DNA of 64,000 nucleotides from Prevotella sp. (GCA_017412705.1 JAFPWS010000053.1:28934-92933); one strand, 5' to 3'; positions 16,907 to 26,013 are shown, numbered from the stretch's first letter. The notes: generated from the sequence alone by a model not told the origin. Translations and numbers: made by a program.

Positions 16907-17926
16907 CTAAAAATTTATTTTCAAACTATTTGCCGTTATCTCCAAAGCGCCCCAAAAGGCGAGCAATGGTACGATTTCGAGGGTGCAAAAGTACAAAATA
17001 ATTTGCAATTTAACGACATTTCGGCGGAAAAAGATGACGTAAGACTTATAAATTGTCAGAATTTTAACGATTGCCAAGGCTATCAGGAAATAAATGACGG
17101 CATTTTGGGTCGTCAAGTCGTAGTATCCCCACAGCATGGTCAGGGGGAAGAGCAAGGTACCTTCCAGGGATGTGATGAACAGGAGCGACTTCAGCCATTG
17201 TCCGTTTCTTTTACCGTCAAAGAGAACGACGTCAACCACTGAGTACACCATGAACTTCAACAGGAAGTAGGCAACGGTCATGCCCATATAGATGGCTATC
17301 AGGTAGTATTGCGACTTCAACACATACGTGTCGCCATACGTCTCCACCGTATAGAAATAGTAGAGCAGCGCCAGGATGAAGCTGGTCAGGAACACCAGGA
17401 ACTCCAGGAAGTGAATCTCGTTAGACGTCTCCATCACCTCGGAGACACCCTCACGCGACAGGTACAGGAAGCTCTTGAACTGACGGGCTATGAAGTTGCG
17501 TGCGTTCGACAGCGAGATGACAAGCAGGACGAAGCACACCAGCAGTATTGAGGTGATGAGGTCGTCGCCATGGACGGAATAGGGAATGGGGTCGCCTGCC
17601 ACCCCCACGCGCCCACCAGGCAACTCAGGATGAAACAGGGTGTCTTTCGAGAAGAATCCCTCCTTATAGTATTGCGGCAGCTGGACATCCAGCATGTTGC
17701 GGCCCTTGTCGTGTCCTGGCAGGTGCAACGTGTCCGGACGCTGGCTCCAGCGAATCTCCGAGGGTTTGAAGTGTGCCTGGATGGCCGAGTCCTGCTGGGC
17801 GGGCGTTGCGTCACGGGGCAACCAGCTCAGCACCATCTTCGGTGTCAGGACAAAAGGCTTCGGGGCGACAGAGTCCGCCTGCCCGCCTGTGCTCTCGTGT
17901 ACGATGCTGTCCTGCTGAAGAATCAT
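16907..17926 (-). CDS. DUF4271-family membrane protein
   Basis: 339 residues. The N-terminal 100 or so are polar, with proline- and aspartate-rich segments; the rest holds about seven membrane helices (starting near LITSILLVCFVLLVISL, ending at LEIVPLLAFWGALEI). It matches the DUF4271 family, which in Bacteroidales is found next to hemD, as here. The function is not known. It lies 12 nt after metK on the same strand and 7 nt before hemD, so it is almost certainly in their operon. The role could be in envelope or heme-related membrane processes, but that is only context. Confidence 0.8.
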   Translation of the reverse strand: MILQQDSIVHESTGGQADSVAPKPFVLTPKMVLSWLPRDATPAQQDSAIQAHFKPSEIRWSQRPDTLHLPGHDKGRNMLDVQLPQYYKEGFFSKDTLFHPELPGGRVGVAGDPIPYSVHGDDLITSILLVCFVLLVISLSNARNFIARQFKSFLYLSREGVSEVMETSNEIHFLEFLVFLTSFILALLYYFYTVETYGDTYVLKSQYYLIAIYMGMTVAYFLLKFMVYSVVDVVLFDGKRNGQWLKSLLFITSLEGTLLFPLTMLWGYYDLTTQNAVIYFLIALAIVKILTIYKSYVIFFRRNVVKLQIILYFCTLEIVPLLAFWGALEITANSLKINF

Positions 17927-17938
17927 CGGGCCTTGACC

Positions 17939-19198
17939 TTAAATACCGAACTCACGCTTGATGTCGTTCACACGGTCCAGCTTCTCCCATGTGAAGAGCT
18001 CCACATCAATGGTCTTCGTCTCGTGGTAACGGCTGGTGAACGTCTTCCTAACCACCTCCGACTGGCGTCCCATGTGTCCGTAGGCCGCTGTTTCCAGATA
18101 CATGGGCTGGCGCAGCTTCAGCGTACGCTCGATGGCCTTCGGACGCAGGTCGAACAGCTGTTCTATCTTCTTGGCTATCTCGCCGTCAGTCATCTTCACA
18201 TGCGAGCGTCCGTAGGTGTTCACGTAGATGTTCATGGGCTTGGCCACGCCAATGGCGTAGCTCACCTGCACCAGCATCTCGTCGGCCACTCCGGCAGCCA
18301 CCATGTTCTTTGCAATATGGCGTGCCGCATAAGCCGCAGAACGGTCTACCTTCGACGAGTCCTTGCCCGAGAAGGCGCCACCGCCATGAGCACCCTTGCC
18401 GCCATAGGTGTCGACGATAATCTTCCTGCCCGTCAGGCCTGTGTCGCCATGAGGGCCTCCGATGACGAATTTACCCGTCGGGTTGACGTAATACTTGATG
18501 TCGTCGCCAAAGAGGGCCAGCACTTTCCCGGAGTGAATCTTCGACTTGACACGGGGAATGAGGATGTTGATGACGTCGGCTTTAATCCTGTCCAGCATCT
18601 TCTCGTCGTCACTGTCGAACTCGTCGTGCTGTGTCGATACCACGATGGTGTCTATGCGCTCGGGAATGCCAGCGTCACTGTACTGTACGGTCACCTGGCT
18701 CTTGGCGTCGGGACGCAGATAGGTCATAACCTGTCCCTCCTTTCGAATCTCGGCCAGTGTACGCATGATGAGGTGCGCCAGGTCGAGTGACACGGGCATC
18801 AGGCTCTCCGTCTCGTTGGTGGCATAGCCGAACATCATACCCTGGTCGCCGGCTCCCTGGTCTTCGTCGTTCTCGCGGTCCACACCACGGTTGATGTCCT
18901 CGCTCTGCTCATGGATGGCTGTCAGTATGCCGCATGAGTTACCGTCGAACTGGTACTCTGCCTTCGTGTAGCCTATCTTCTTGATTGTATTTCGGGCTAT
19001 GGTCTGCAAGTCGATATACACCTCGCTGCGCACCTCGCCCATGAGCACCACCTGGCCGGTAGTCACAAACGACTCACAGGCCACGCGGGCATGCTCGTCG
19101 TAGGCCAGGAACTGGTCCAGGATGGCGTCGCTTATCTGGTCGGCAACCTTGTCGGGATGGCCTTCAGAAACTGATTCTGATGAAAACAAATAACTCAT
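17939..19198 (-). CDS. metK: S-adenosylmethionine synthetase
   Basis: 419 residues. Makes S-adenosylmethionine from methionine and ATP. Motifs: [18 protein letters not shown] at the start, DQGMMFGYA near residue 120, and the phosphate-binding GGGAFSGKD near 270. I chose ATG 19198 ([17 protein letters not shown]); the extension upstream would cover the promoter. Two promoters with perfect TTTG-N20-TACCTTTG lie at 19228-19259 and 19308-19339, so it heads the operon. The length is close to the family norm of 385-430. Confidence 0.97.
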   Translation of the reverse strand: MSYLFSSESVSEGHPDKVADQISDAILDQFLAYDEHARVACESFVTTGQVVLMGEVRSEVYIDLQTIARNTIKKIGYTKAEYQFDGNSCGILTAIHEQSEDINRGVDRENDEDQGAGDQGMMFGYATNETESLMPVSLDLAHLIMRTLAEIRKEGQVMTYLRPDAKSQVTVQYSDAGIPERIDTIVVSTQHDEFDSDDEKMLDRIKADVINILIPRVKSKIHSGKVLALFGDDIKYYVNPTGKFVIGGPHGDTGLTGRKIIVDTYGGKGAHGGGAFSGKDSSKVDRSAAYAARHIAKNMVAAGVADEMLVQVSYAIGVAKPMNIYVNTYGRSHVKMTDGEIAKKIEQLFDLRPKAIERTLKLRQPMYLETAAYGHMGRQSEVVRKTFTSRYHETKTIDVELFTWEKLDRVNDIKREFGI

Positions 19199-19227
19199 AG
19201 TATGATTCCTATTTCCTATTTCGGCTG

Positions 19228-19259
19228 CAAAGGTACGAATAAGTGAGCGAAAAGCCAAA
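19228..19259 (-). promoter_or_regulatory. metK promoter P1
   Basis: Minus strand: TTTG (19259-19256), 20-nt spacer, TACCTTTG (19235-19228), C. About 30 nt before the metK start. Confidence 0.8.
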
Positions 19260-19307
19260 TTTATTTGGACTTTTCCGAACGTGAGTACTTTCGCTGTATT
19301 TGTACAG

Positions 19308-19339
19308 CAAAGGTACGAAAAAACGGCGAATTCTACAAA
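19308..19339 (-). promoter_or_regulatory. metK promoter P2
   Basis: Minus strand: TTTG (19339-19336), 20-nt spacer, TACCTTTG (19315-19308), C. The TTTG falls in the hairpin of the preceding gene's terminator. Confidence 0.7.
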
Positions 19340-19346
19340 TCCGCCG
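19318..19346 (-). terminator. terminator of the M16 peptidase gene
   Basis: A 9-bp stem (CGGCG core, one G-U pair) at 19324-19346 with a five-nt loop. On the minus strand it is followed by TTTTTT. It overlaps metK P2. Confidence 0.75.
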
Positions 19347-19369
19347 CTTATTTTCTGTCGTGTTGTGCT

Positions 19370-22195
19370 TTACTTAGCCTCCGGCAGCATGATGACCTCG
19401 GCCTGGTTGCCGCTCTTGAGCAACTCGTTCAGGAAGTCGCGCACGGAGTCGACGGTCAGGGCCTCGACGGTCTTCTTGTAGTCGGTATAGAAGTCCAGTC
19501 CGTAGTCCTTCCAGCTGGTGATGGTGTTGATCCAGAAGTTGTTCTTCTTGGCGTCAACGTCAATCTGCTTCAGCATATACTCCTTGACCTTCTGCAGCTG
19601 GTCGGCGTCGACAGCCTTCTGCATGTTCTGAATACCCTCGTGCAGCAGCCGGACGGCAATCTCCTGCTTGTCGGGGTTCATGGGGCAGTAGGCCTGCAAC
19701 TGTGCCTTGGGATGGTGGGTGCTCATGTTGAAGCCACCGAAGGCGCCACAGCTATAGGCGGCACTCTCGTCCTCGCGGATGGTCTTCAGGTATATCATGG
19801 AGAGCACCTGGCCCACGGCGTCTATCTTGACACTGTTCTCCAGCGTGTAGGGCATGTCTGCATACCAGCACATGAAGGCGGTAGCCTTGGGCGACTCGGT
19901 CTTCACCTTGAAGTTGTTGACCACCTTACCCTTGAAGCCGGTCAGTATCTCGTTGAAGTCCTCGGCCTTCTCGCCTGTAGCGGGCAGCGAGGCAACGTAC
20001 TGCTCAATCAGCGGGCGGATAGCCTGCTCGTCGAAGTTGCCGCAGAAGACGAAGGTGAACTGGCCTGCGTTCTTGAAGCGGTCCTTGGCTATCTCCAGGA
20101 TGCGGTCGTAGCTGATGTCCTTCAGGTCCTTCACGTCAATCTGCGTGAAGCGCGGGTTGTGGTCGTACATCGTGGCGGCCAGCGAATCGGAGAAGACGGC
20201 GTCGGGGTTCAGGCTCTTGTTCTTCAGCCCCATGTCGAGGGCTGTCATCAGGTTCTGGAACTGCTTGTCGTCCTTGTTGATATTGGTGAAGTACAGATAC
20301 TGCATCTGCATCATGGTCTCCAGATCCTTCGGTGTCGAGTGTGCCGTCACATACTGGCGTGTGTTGCCCAGCGTGGCGTCGGCGTTGCACTCCTTACCAG
20401 CCAGGGCCTTCTGCAGCTCACTGCTCGAGAAGTTGCCCAGTCCACTGATGCCGATGACCTGGTCGAACACCTTCAGGTTGGTGTAGTCGGCCTCACCGAA
20501 CATCGACTTGCCACCCTTGGAGAAAGCCTGCATCTGCACCTCGTCGTCCTTGAAGTCGGTCTTCTTTAGAATGACCGTGACACCGTTCGAAAGCGTCAGC
20601 TCCTTATAGCCGAAGACGCTGTTCTCGGTCTCGCCCACAATCTTGCCGGGCTGAATCTTCGTGACGTCCACTAGCGGCTCGTCCTTCACGTTGTCCACGT
20701 AGGCCTCAATCTGCTCGGCACGGGCGGCTGCAACGGCAGCGGCCATGTCCTGCTCGGTGAAGTAGGTCTTGCCCTCCTTCTCCTGAGCCATCAGCAGCAC
20801 CACCAGGTTGCTGTCGGTGACGCTGATCAGCTCGGGCAGCATCTGGTTGATGGCCTGCACGGGAATGCTGGGGGCTATCTGCTGCATGGTCTGATAGAGC
20901 ATGTCCAGTGGCGGGATGGGCTCGTTCGACAGGAAGTGGTCGCGATAGGCGTTGCCGAACTCGGCGTTCTTACGCTTGTCGCGGTTGGTGTAGCGCTTCT
21001 CCAGCCCGCTCAGGTAGTCGGCCTTGGCGCGCTCGTATTCCGTAGCGGTGAAACCGAACTCGCAGGCCCGTCTGGCCTCGCGGTAGAGCACCTGCAGCGT
21101 CTCCATGTCCTTGCCTTCCTTGGGCACGCCGGCCAGCTCGAAGCAGTCCTTGGTGCGCGACAGCATGTAGGTGCCGTCGTAGGCCATGCCCTGGAAGAAG
21201 GGGCACGACTCCTCCTGCGTCATCTCCGACAGGCGCTGGTTCATCATCTGCGAGATGACGGTAGTGGCGTAGTCCTGAATCAGATAGGCCATGGTACCCT
21301 TCTCTTCGGGCTTCGTGGCCTCATGCTTCATCATGATGCCAATCTGCGACATCTGCAGCTCCTTGTCCTTGTCCGACACGTAGATGGCCTCCTTGTTGTC
21401 GGGCACCAGCTCGGGCACCACCTTCGGAGCATTGGGGTCTACCTTGATGCCGCCGAACAGCTCCTTGACCTTTGCCTCCATGTGGTCTACGTCCACGTCG
21501 CCCACCACGATGATGGCCTGGTTGTCAGGACGGTACCACTTCTCGTAGTATGCCCGCAGCGTCTGGGGCCTGAAGCTGTCGATGACCGACATCAGGCCGA
21601 TGGGCAGGCGCTCGCCGTACTTCGAGCCGGGATACATCTTGGGCAGCACACGGTTGTAGATGCGCATCACAGGACCCTCGCCCAGGCGCCACTCGTTGTG
21701 CACCACGTCGCGCTCCTTGTCTATCTCTTCAGGCTCCAGCGACAGGCCGTTCGACCAGTCCTTCAATATCAGCAGGCAGGAGTCCAGCGCCGTGGCGCGC
21801 TTGGTAGGCACGTCGCAGACACGGTACACCGTCTGGTCGATCGAGGTATAGGCGTTCAGGTCGCTGCCGAACTCGACACCCAGCGAACGCGTGAACTCGA
21901 TGATGCCGTTGCCCTTGAAGTGCTCAGAGCCGTTGAAGGCCATGTGCTCCAGGAAGTGGGCCAGTCCGCGCTGCGACTCGTCCTCGTTGATGGAGCCCAC
22001 GCGCTGGGCAATGTAGAAGTTGGCCACATGCTCGGGATACTCGTTGTGGCGGATGTAATAAGTCAGTCCGTTGTCCAGCTTGCCGATACGCACGGCAGGG
22101 TCAACGGGAATCGGGGGCAGCTGCATCTGCTGAGCCACCATGGCTGTCGTGCTGAACACCGTCAGCGCAGCCACAAACATTCTCTTCAGTTTCAT
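19370..22195 (-). CDS. M16 family zinc metallopeptidase (insulinase type)
   Basis: 941 residues. A signal peptide (about residues 1-21, ending TTAMVAQQ) precedes two M16 halves. The N-terminal half has the inverted zinc motif HFLEHMAF with the downstream glutamate in KERDVVHNEW, so it is the active half; the C-terminal half lacks an HxxEH motif and serves as the paired non-catalytic half. Such enzymes degrade small or unfolded peptides in the periplasm. The start lies 20 nt past the stop of the secreted 494-aa protein gene, and the group of three is likely one transcript. Confidence 0.92.
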   Translation of the reverse strand: MKLKRMFVAALTVFSTTAMVAQQMQLPPIPVDPAVRIGKLDNGLTYYIRHNEYPEHVANFYIAQRVGSINEDESQRGLAHFLEHMAFNGSEHFKGNGIIEFTRSLGVEFGSDLNAYTSIDQTVYRVCDVPTKRATALDSCLLILKDWSNGLSLEPEEIDKERDVVHNEWRLGEGPVMRIYNRVLPKMYPGSKYGERLPIGLMSVIDSFRPQTLRAYYEKWYRPDNQAIIVVGDVDVDHMEAKVKELFGGIKVDPNAPKVVPELVPDNKEAIYVSDKDKELQMSQIGIMMKHEATKPEEKGTMAYLIQDYATTVISQMMNQRLSEMTQEESCPFFQGMAYDGTYMLSRTKDCFELAGVPKEGKDMETLQVLYREARRACEFGFTATEYERAKADYLSGLEKRYTNRDKRKNAEFGNAYRDHFLSNEPIPPLDMLYQTMQQIAPSIPVQAINQMLPELISVTDSNLVVLLMAQEKEGKTYFTEQDMAAAVAAARAEQIEAYVDNVKDEPLVDVTKIQPGKIVGETENSVFGYKELTLSNGVTVILKKTDFKDDEVQMQAFSKGGKSMFGEADYTNLKVFDQVIGISGLGNFSSSELQKALAGKECNADATLGNTRQYVTAHSTPKDLETMMQMQYLYFTNINKDDKQFQNLMTALDMGLKNKSLNPDAVFSDSLAATMYDHNPRFTQIDVKDLKDISYDRILEIAKDRFKNAGQFTFVFCGNFDEQAIRPLIEQYVASLPATGEKAEDFNEILTGFKGKVVNNFKVKTESPKATAFMCWYADMPYTLENSVKIDAVGQVLSMIYLKTIREDESAAYSCGAFGGFNMSTHHPKAQLQAYCPMNPDKQEIAVRLLHEGIQNMQKAVDADQLQKVKEYMLKQIDVDAKKNNFWINTITSWKDYGLDFYTDYKKTVEALTVDSVRDFLNELLKSGNQAEVIMLPEAK

Positions 22196-22215
22196 AGTAA
22201 CGGTTTATAAGTGAA

Positions 22216-23700
22216 TTACTCGGTTGTGTTGTCCGATGACAGTGCGCCGACAATGCCCTGCACGAACTTCACCAGCTGTCCGACTATCGTGACGGCATCG
22301 CCCATGGGCTCCAGGGCGTGACGGCCGATGTTGACGCCGTAGATGATGGACTGCATGTCGTAGAGCTTCGTCAGCGGGGTGTATGTGCCGTTGCCCTCGA
22401 GGTCGATGGCGGGCATGTTGACCAGGTCGACGCCAAACGGCACGGTCTGGAACTTGATGGGAGCGTCAATGATGCCGACACCCTTGCAGGTGAACTTGCC
22501 GGTGACCGCCTGGTTCAGCTGCTCGGCAATGGCGGCCAGCTTCGCCTGGTCGTTCTCGTGGCGGGCCTGGTTGGAGGCCAGGGTGAGCTGGGTGGCAGCC
22601 AGCCCGTCGAGGATGTTGATGCTGACACCGAGGTCGCCCATCAGCATGAGGTCGGCGCTCATGGTGCTGTTGGTGAGCATGTTGGTGACGAAGGTCAGCA
22701 GGTCGAAGGTGGCCAGGTCGAACTTCGAGAGGTCAATCTTCTGTTCGGGATTCAGGTTGCCGCTGAAGTTGAAGTCGGCAACGGGCAGCTCGCCAATCAG
22801 GAACTTGAAGCTCGACTTGGTGGCGTTCTTGGTGGGGTCGATGTTCGTGCTGAACGACAGCTTCTTGGCGTCGGGCTGGCCCGTCTGCGTGGGGATGTTG
22901 GTGTCCACCTCGCCCGTAATGGTGAAGGGATTGCCCAGCCCCGCAATGTAGGGGCTTTCACTCTGGATGTCAAGGTTGAAGCTGGCAGCCAGGGGCCTGT
23001 AGTCGGCTACGCCGAAGGCATTGGTGGCAAACGAGAAGTCGAACTTCTGCGGCAGGCTGAGGATAAGGGCGGTGCCCTCGTCTATCGGCAGCCCGCTGAT
23101 GTTAATCTTCCCCGTCAGAGGAATGACGAGCTGGTACTTGCTGCCCGAGCCCTTGCACTTCAGCGTGTTGGTAATCTGCTGGCCGCTCTGCTCCTTGGTG
23201 TACGAGATGCTCAGACCGTCCGTGCCGGGCACAAAGCCCACCGTCTTGTCTATATCGTTGAAGGCCAGCGTGCCGTCCAGCACGGCAAGGTCTATGGGCA
23301 TAACCTTCGTGATGCCCTGAGCCGCTAACGCCTCGGGGGCGTCCTGAGGCTGTATCTGCTGCACAATGGCAGGCAGCAGCTGCAGCAGGACAAGTTGCAT
23401 CTGCTCCCTGTACTTACCGCTGAGCAGCACATTGTCGTTGAACTGCTGCAGCGACTGGCCCACGACCTTGAACGCCGTGAGGTCAACGTTCTCGGCTATC
23501 GACTTCATCTGTGTCCTGACGTGCTGCTTCAACTTGTCTACGGCGTCAGGGGCCTGGAACGTCACCTGCTCCACGTCGGCAGCGTCGATGCTAATCGTCT
23601 GGCCACCGCTGGCGGCAACCTTCATCATGTACTCCGACTGGGCATCAGCACCCAGTGCGATGGTGGCAAGAGCCGCAAGTGAGGTAAAAAATCTTTTCAT
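22216..23700 (-). CDS. secreted protein of unknown function, 494 aa
   Basis: I do not recognise the family with confidence. A signal peptide (residues 1-20, ending LGADAQ) is followed by MMKVAASGGQTISIDAADVE, an opening common in Bacteroidales secreted proteins, then a long region rich in beta strands and short alternating polar/hydrophobic segments (LPQKFDFSFATNAFG, LIGELPVADFNFSGNL). No catalytic motif or lipobox is seen. It is translated between the T9SS-tailed 159-aa protein gene and the M16 peptidase gene. A lipocalin-like or domain-of-unknown-function surface protein is the likely class. Confidence 0.65.
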   Translation of the reverse strand: MKRFFTSLAALATIALGADAQSEYMMKVAASGGQTISIDAADVEQVTFQAPDAVDKLKQHVRTQMKSIAENVDLTAFKVVGQSLQQFNDNVLLSGKYREQMQLVLLQLLPAIVQQIQPQDAPEALAAQGITKVMPIDLAVLDGTLAFNDIDKTVGFVPGTDGLSISYTKEQSGQQITNTLKCKGSGSKYQLVIPLTGKINISGLPIDEGTALILSLPQKFDFSFATNAFGVADYRPLAASFNLDIQSESPYIAGLGNPFTITGEVDTNIPTQTGQPDAKKLSFSTNIDPTKNATKSSFKFLIGELPVADFNFSGNLNPEQKIDLSKFDLATFDLLTFVTNMLTNSTMSADLMLMGDLGVSINILDGLAATQLTLASNQARHENDQAKLAAIAEQLNQAVTGKFTCKGVGIIDAPIKFQTVPFGVDLVNMPAIDLEGNGTYTPLTKLYDMQSIIYGVNIGRHALEPMGDAVTIVGQLVKFVQGIVGALSSDNTTE

Positions 23701-23716
23701 ATCGTGTTTCCTTTCT

Positions 23717-24196
23717 TTAGTTAATAACCTTGATACTCGTATTGGCCGACTTCACCACGTACACGGCCTTGCGCAGACCGCTCAGGTCGACATCGGCGAC
23801 ACCCTTGTCGTCGGCCGTGACGGTGAGCACCAACCTACCGTCGGTCGTGTAGACGCCTATGCGCCCGCCCTTGCCCGCGTTGGCCACGTAGACATGGCCC
23901 TCCTCCAGACGCACGCCGTCCTTCAGGGCCTCGCTGATACCCGTAGGCGTGGAAGTCTCTGAGAAACAGTAGTTCTTGACGTTGTCTAAGGGTGTCTCCA
24001 CCTTCACCGCGCCGCCTACCGTCACCTTCAGCGTGCCCGCCGCCGTCGTGATGACGGGCTGGTCAGCCAGTGCGATGACCACCTGCTGGCCGCCCTCGTT
24101 CATGTTGAACACCAGGTACCGCACGCCTGCCGCCGCCACGCTGCCTGCAGACAACGTGACCAGAAGCGCCAGCACCGCTAAAATCTTTTTCTTCAT
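23717..24196 (-). CDS. secreted protein with a T9SS-type C-terminal sorting domain
   Basis: 159 residues. A signal peptide (about 1-22) is followed by a segment with VIALADQPVITTAAGTLKVT and then a C-terminal domain ending GRLVLTV..DLSGLRKAVYVVKSANTSIKVIN. That ending matches type-A sorting domains of the Por/type IX secretion system: a turn rich in D/G, a YVVK strand and a KVI tail. The body is only about 60 residues, so the product may be little more than an exported tag or a small adhesin. First gene of the group with the 494-aa protein and the M16 peptidase; -7 element at 24258-24265. Confidence 0.72.
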   Translation of the reverse strand: MKKKILAVLALLVTLSAGSVAAAGVRYLVFNMNEGGQQVVIALADQPVITTAAGTLKVTVGGAVKVETPLDNVKNYCFSETSTPTGISEALKDGVRLEEGHVYVANAGKGGRIGVYTTDGRLVLTVTADDKGVADVDLSGLRKAVYVVKSANTSIKVIN

Positions 24197-24257
24197 AATC
24201 CTTTACTAATTAGCTTTGTTTATTAACGAATCGTTGAATTTTCTACATCTTTTCGTG

Positions 24258-24265
24258 CAAAAGTA
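24258..24265 (-). promoter_or_regulatory. -7 element of the T9SS-tailed gene group
   Basis: Minus-strand TACTTTTG, C; about 60 nt before the start codon. No good -33 element. Confidence 0.45.
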
Positions 24266-24571
24266 CTAAAAAAGGGGGAAAACACCCGATTCCCATGTCT
24301 AAAAAACGTTAAAGCGCCAGAAAAAGGCAGATAATGACACATCGACACATTGACACATTCGCTCGAAAAAGACCATGAAAAATTGCCAACGGCTCTATAT
24401 ATATCGTTTTCTCTTCTTTCCCTTTTCTTAGTTTATTCTTTAATAGGGGGTATGGGGGGAAGCTTTCTTTTTGCTTTTTTCCCCTTCTCTCTTTTAAATC
24501 AAAACGTGTCGAAAAAAAGAATTGCAGCTTTTTGATGAACGTCTATCATGGACATGACAATGTATTTGTCG
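24266..24571. other. intergenic, no gene seen
   Basis: A/T- and G-run-rich. Holds a GACACAT-type short repeat at 24334-24359 and no clear coding frame. Confidence 0.5.
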
Positions 24572-24579
24572 TACCTTTG
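24572..24579 (+). promoter_or_regulatory. -7 element of a possible small RNA
   Basis: Exact TACCTTTG followed by C. No TTTG at the usual distance. Confidence 0.4.
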
Positions 24580-24644
24580 CAGCGTCCGAAAGGGAGTGAA
24601 AGGGCATGGCGGACGGGGCGCAACTTGGCAGCAAGCCGGGCGCC

Positions 24645-24686
24645 GACTGTCAGCGGACGGGGCAGAGACTGTCAGCGGACGGGGCA
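24645..24686 (+). repeat. two direct copies of a 20-bp unit
   Basis: GACTGTCAGCGGACGGGGCA at 24645-24664 and again at 24667-24686, spaced by GA. Confidence 0.85.
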
Positions 24687-24745
24687 AAAGACCCTTCAAC
24701 CCCTTCCCTTCCTCTCCCCGAAGGGGAGGTGACGGGGTCTTTTTG
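24686..24745 (+). terminator. long hairpin with U tract upstream of the AraC gene
   Basis: A 9-bp outer stem, with an inner CTCCCC/GGGGAG stem (24714-24719/24723-24728), ending in TTTTTG. The inner hairpin is the CCCTCTCC-type dispersed repeat seen again at 61451-61472. Confidence 0.5.
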
Positions 24746-24789
24746 AAGCGTTTTTTTGCCTTTTCTTCTTTTGTTTCGTGTTTTTGTGC

Positions 24790-24797
24790 TACCTTTG
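24790..24797 (+). promoter_or_regulatory. -7 element of the AraC gene
   Basis: Exact TACCTTTG followed by C, 27 nt before ATG 24825. TTTG at 24770-24773 is 16 nt upstream, somewhat short. Confidence 0.55.
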
Positions 24798-24824
24798 CAA
24801 ACAAAATTACAACAAGGAACTATC

Positions 24825-25916
24825 ATGTACGACCAGATTCGGGAAGATACACTCTATATTATGCTTTATGCATCAGTGGCTGTGCTATCTCTGACGGCCA
24901 GCTGCTATCTGCTGTTCCGGAGGGGTAACGCCATTGCCCCTGACATCACGCCGCCCCTGCGTCTGCGCCGGTGGACGGCAGCCTTGTTAGCCAGCATCAC
25001 TTTGAGCCACTTGTGGTTTATGCCATCGACGTTTTTTCTCACTTCACACGATGATATTCAGACAGCCAGTTTTGTAGGCGGATTGCTTGACTGCATGACC
25101 TTTTTCCCCTTGGCCATCATCGTATTGCTTACCATGCTGCAAGACCGCAGGCGACCGCTGTGGCCTGTCTGGCTGATGATGATGCCGCTGGTTGTGGGAG
25201 CGGTGTGGTGCGTAGCTACTCGCAGCAATGCCCTTCTGTCTGTGCTGATTGGCTATTTACTGCTGATTTGCATTGGCGTAACCATAAATATGGTACACGC
25301 GTTGAGGCAATACGGTCGCTGGCTGCGCGACAACTATGCCGACCTGGAGCACAAGGAGCTGTGGCAGAGCTTCGTGGTGCTGGCCATCATACTGATGGTG
25401 TTCGGTGTCTATGCACTTACCGGCGAAGGCGCAGCTTACGAATACTTTCTTCAGTTGGCTGCCGCTGTACTCATCGGCTACCTGCTTTGGCGGGTAGAGA
25501 CGCTGAGCGACCTGCAACCCCTCTCCGTCTCCCCCGAGGGAGAGCGACCGGATGCCTCCCCTCGAGAAGGTTTGGAGGGGGTCGGCCTGTTATTACAGCG
25601 GCATTGCATTGACACACAACTCTACCTGCAACACGACCTTTCCCTTATGCAGCTTGCCAAGGCCATTGGTACCAACCGCACCTATCTCAGCCAGTATTTC
25701 TCCAGTCTGGGCATGACCTACAATACCTATATCAACGGTCTGCGCATCAACCATTTCATCAGTCTCTATCGCGAGGCTGTCGCCAACCAAACCCCTTTCA
25801 CCGCCCGACAACTGGCCTTCGAAAGCGGCTACCGGAGCTACAGCACCTTCACATACGCTTTCAAACAGCAGATGGGGAAGAATGTGACAGCATGGATTGG
25901 CGATTCGGCTAAATAG
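24825..25916 (+). CDS. membrane-anchored AraC-family regulator
   Basis: 363 residues: an N-terminal half of about seven membrane helices (residues 10 to about 225), a cytosolic linker (about 228-258), and a C-terminal AraC DNA-binding domain with LMQLAKAIGTNRTYLSQYFS and the second helix-turn-helix ARQLAFESGYRSYSTFTYAFKQ (ends given). The protein is thought to sense an envelope or membrane signal and regulate nearby transcription. ATG 24825 lies just after a -7 element, so earlier starts are excluded. The linker holds an in-frame GC-rich hairpin repeat (25515-25590) encoding QPLSVSPEGERPDAS. Confidence 0.85.
   Translation: MYDQIREDTLYIMLYASVAVLSLTASCYLLFRRGNAIAPDITPPLRLRRWTAALLASITLSHLWFMPSTFFLTSHDDIQTASFVGGLLDCMTFFPLAIIVLLTMLQDRRRPLWPVWLMMMPLVVGAVWCVATRSNALLSVLIGYLLLICIGVTINMVHALRQYGRWLRDNYADLEHKELWQSFVVLAIILMVFGVYALTGEGAAYEYFLQLAAAVLIGYLLWRVETLSDLQPLSVSPEGERPDASPREGLEGVGLLLQRHCIDTQLYLQHDLSLMQLAKAIGTNRTYLSQYFSSLGMTYNTYINGLRINHFISLYREAVANQTPFTARQLAFESGYRSYSTFTYAFKQQMGKNVTAWIGDSAK
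25515..25590 (+). repeat. GC-rich hairpin repeat inside the AraC gene
   Basis: CTCTCC/GGAGAG and CCCCTC/GAGGGG pairings, of the same general type as the CCCCTCTCC repeat at 61451 and the one at 24711. Read in frame as a flexible, P/S/E-rich linker between the membrane and DNA-binding domains. Confidence 0.6.
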
Positions 25917-26013
25917 CTACGGCTTGGCTTTCAATATCTACAAAAATCGTTTCAATATCTTCAAAACCTGACTTGCAAGCCGATTTATGCCACCACGGTT
26001 TGTTTTTTTTTGT

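Larger units (their letters stand above)
24586..24745 (+). ncRNA. candidate small RNA ending in a repeat-derived hairpin
   Basis: Between the -7 element at 24572 and a hairpin with U-tract lies a stretch of about 160 nt. It carries two copies of a 20-nt unit (24645-24664 and 24667-24686, 22 nt apart), then a long hairpin with outer stem AAAAGACCC/GGGTCTTTT (24686-24694/24735-24743) and inner CTCCCC/GGGGAG, followed by T's. It has no coding frame of note. It could be a small RNA or only a repeat. Confidence 0.3.

Noticed and set aside
19265-23328. Long open frames on the plus strand over the M16 and 494-aa genes
   Set aside because: They are antisense to well-supported genes, have unnatural V/H/L/Q-rich composition and follow from codon bias of the minus-strand genes.
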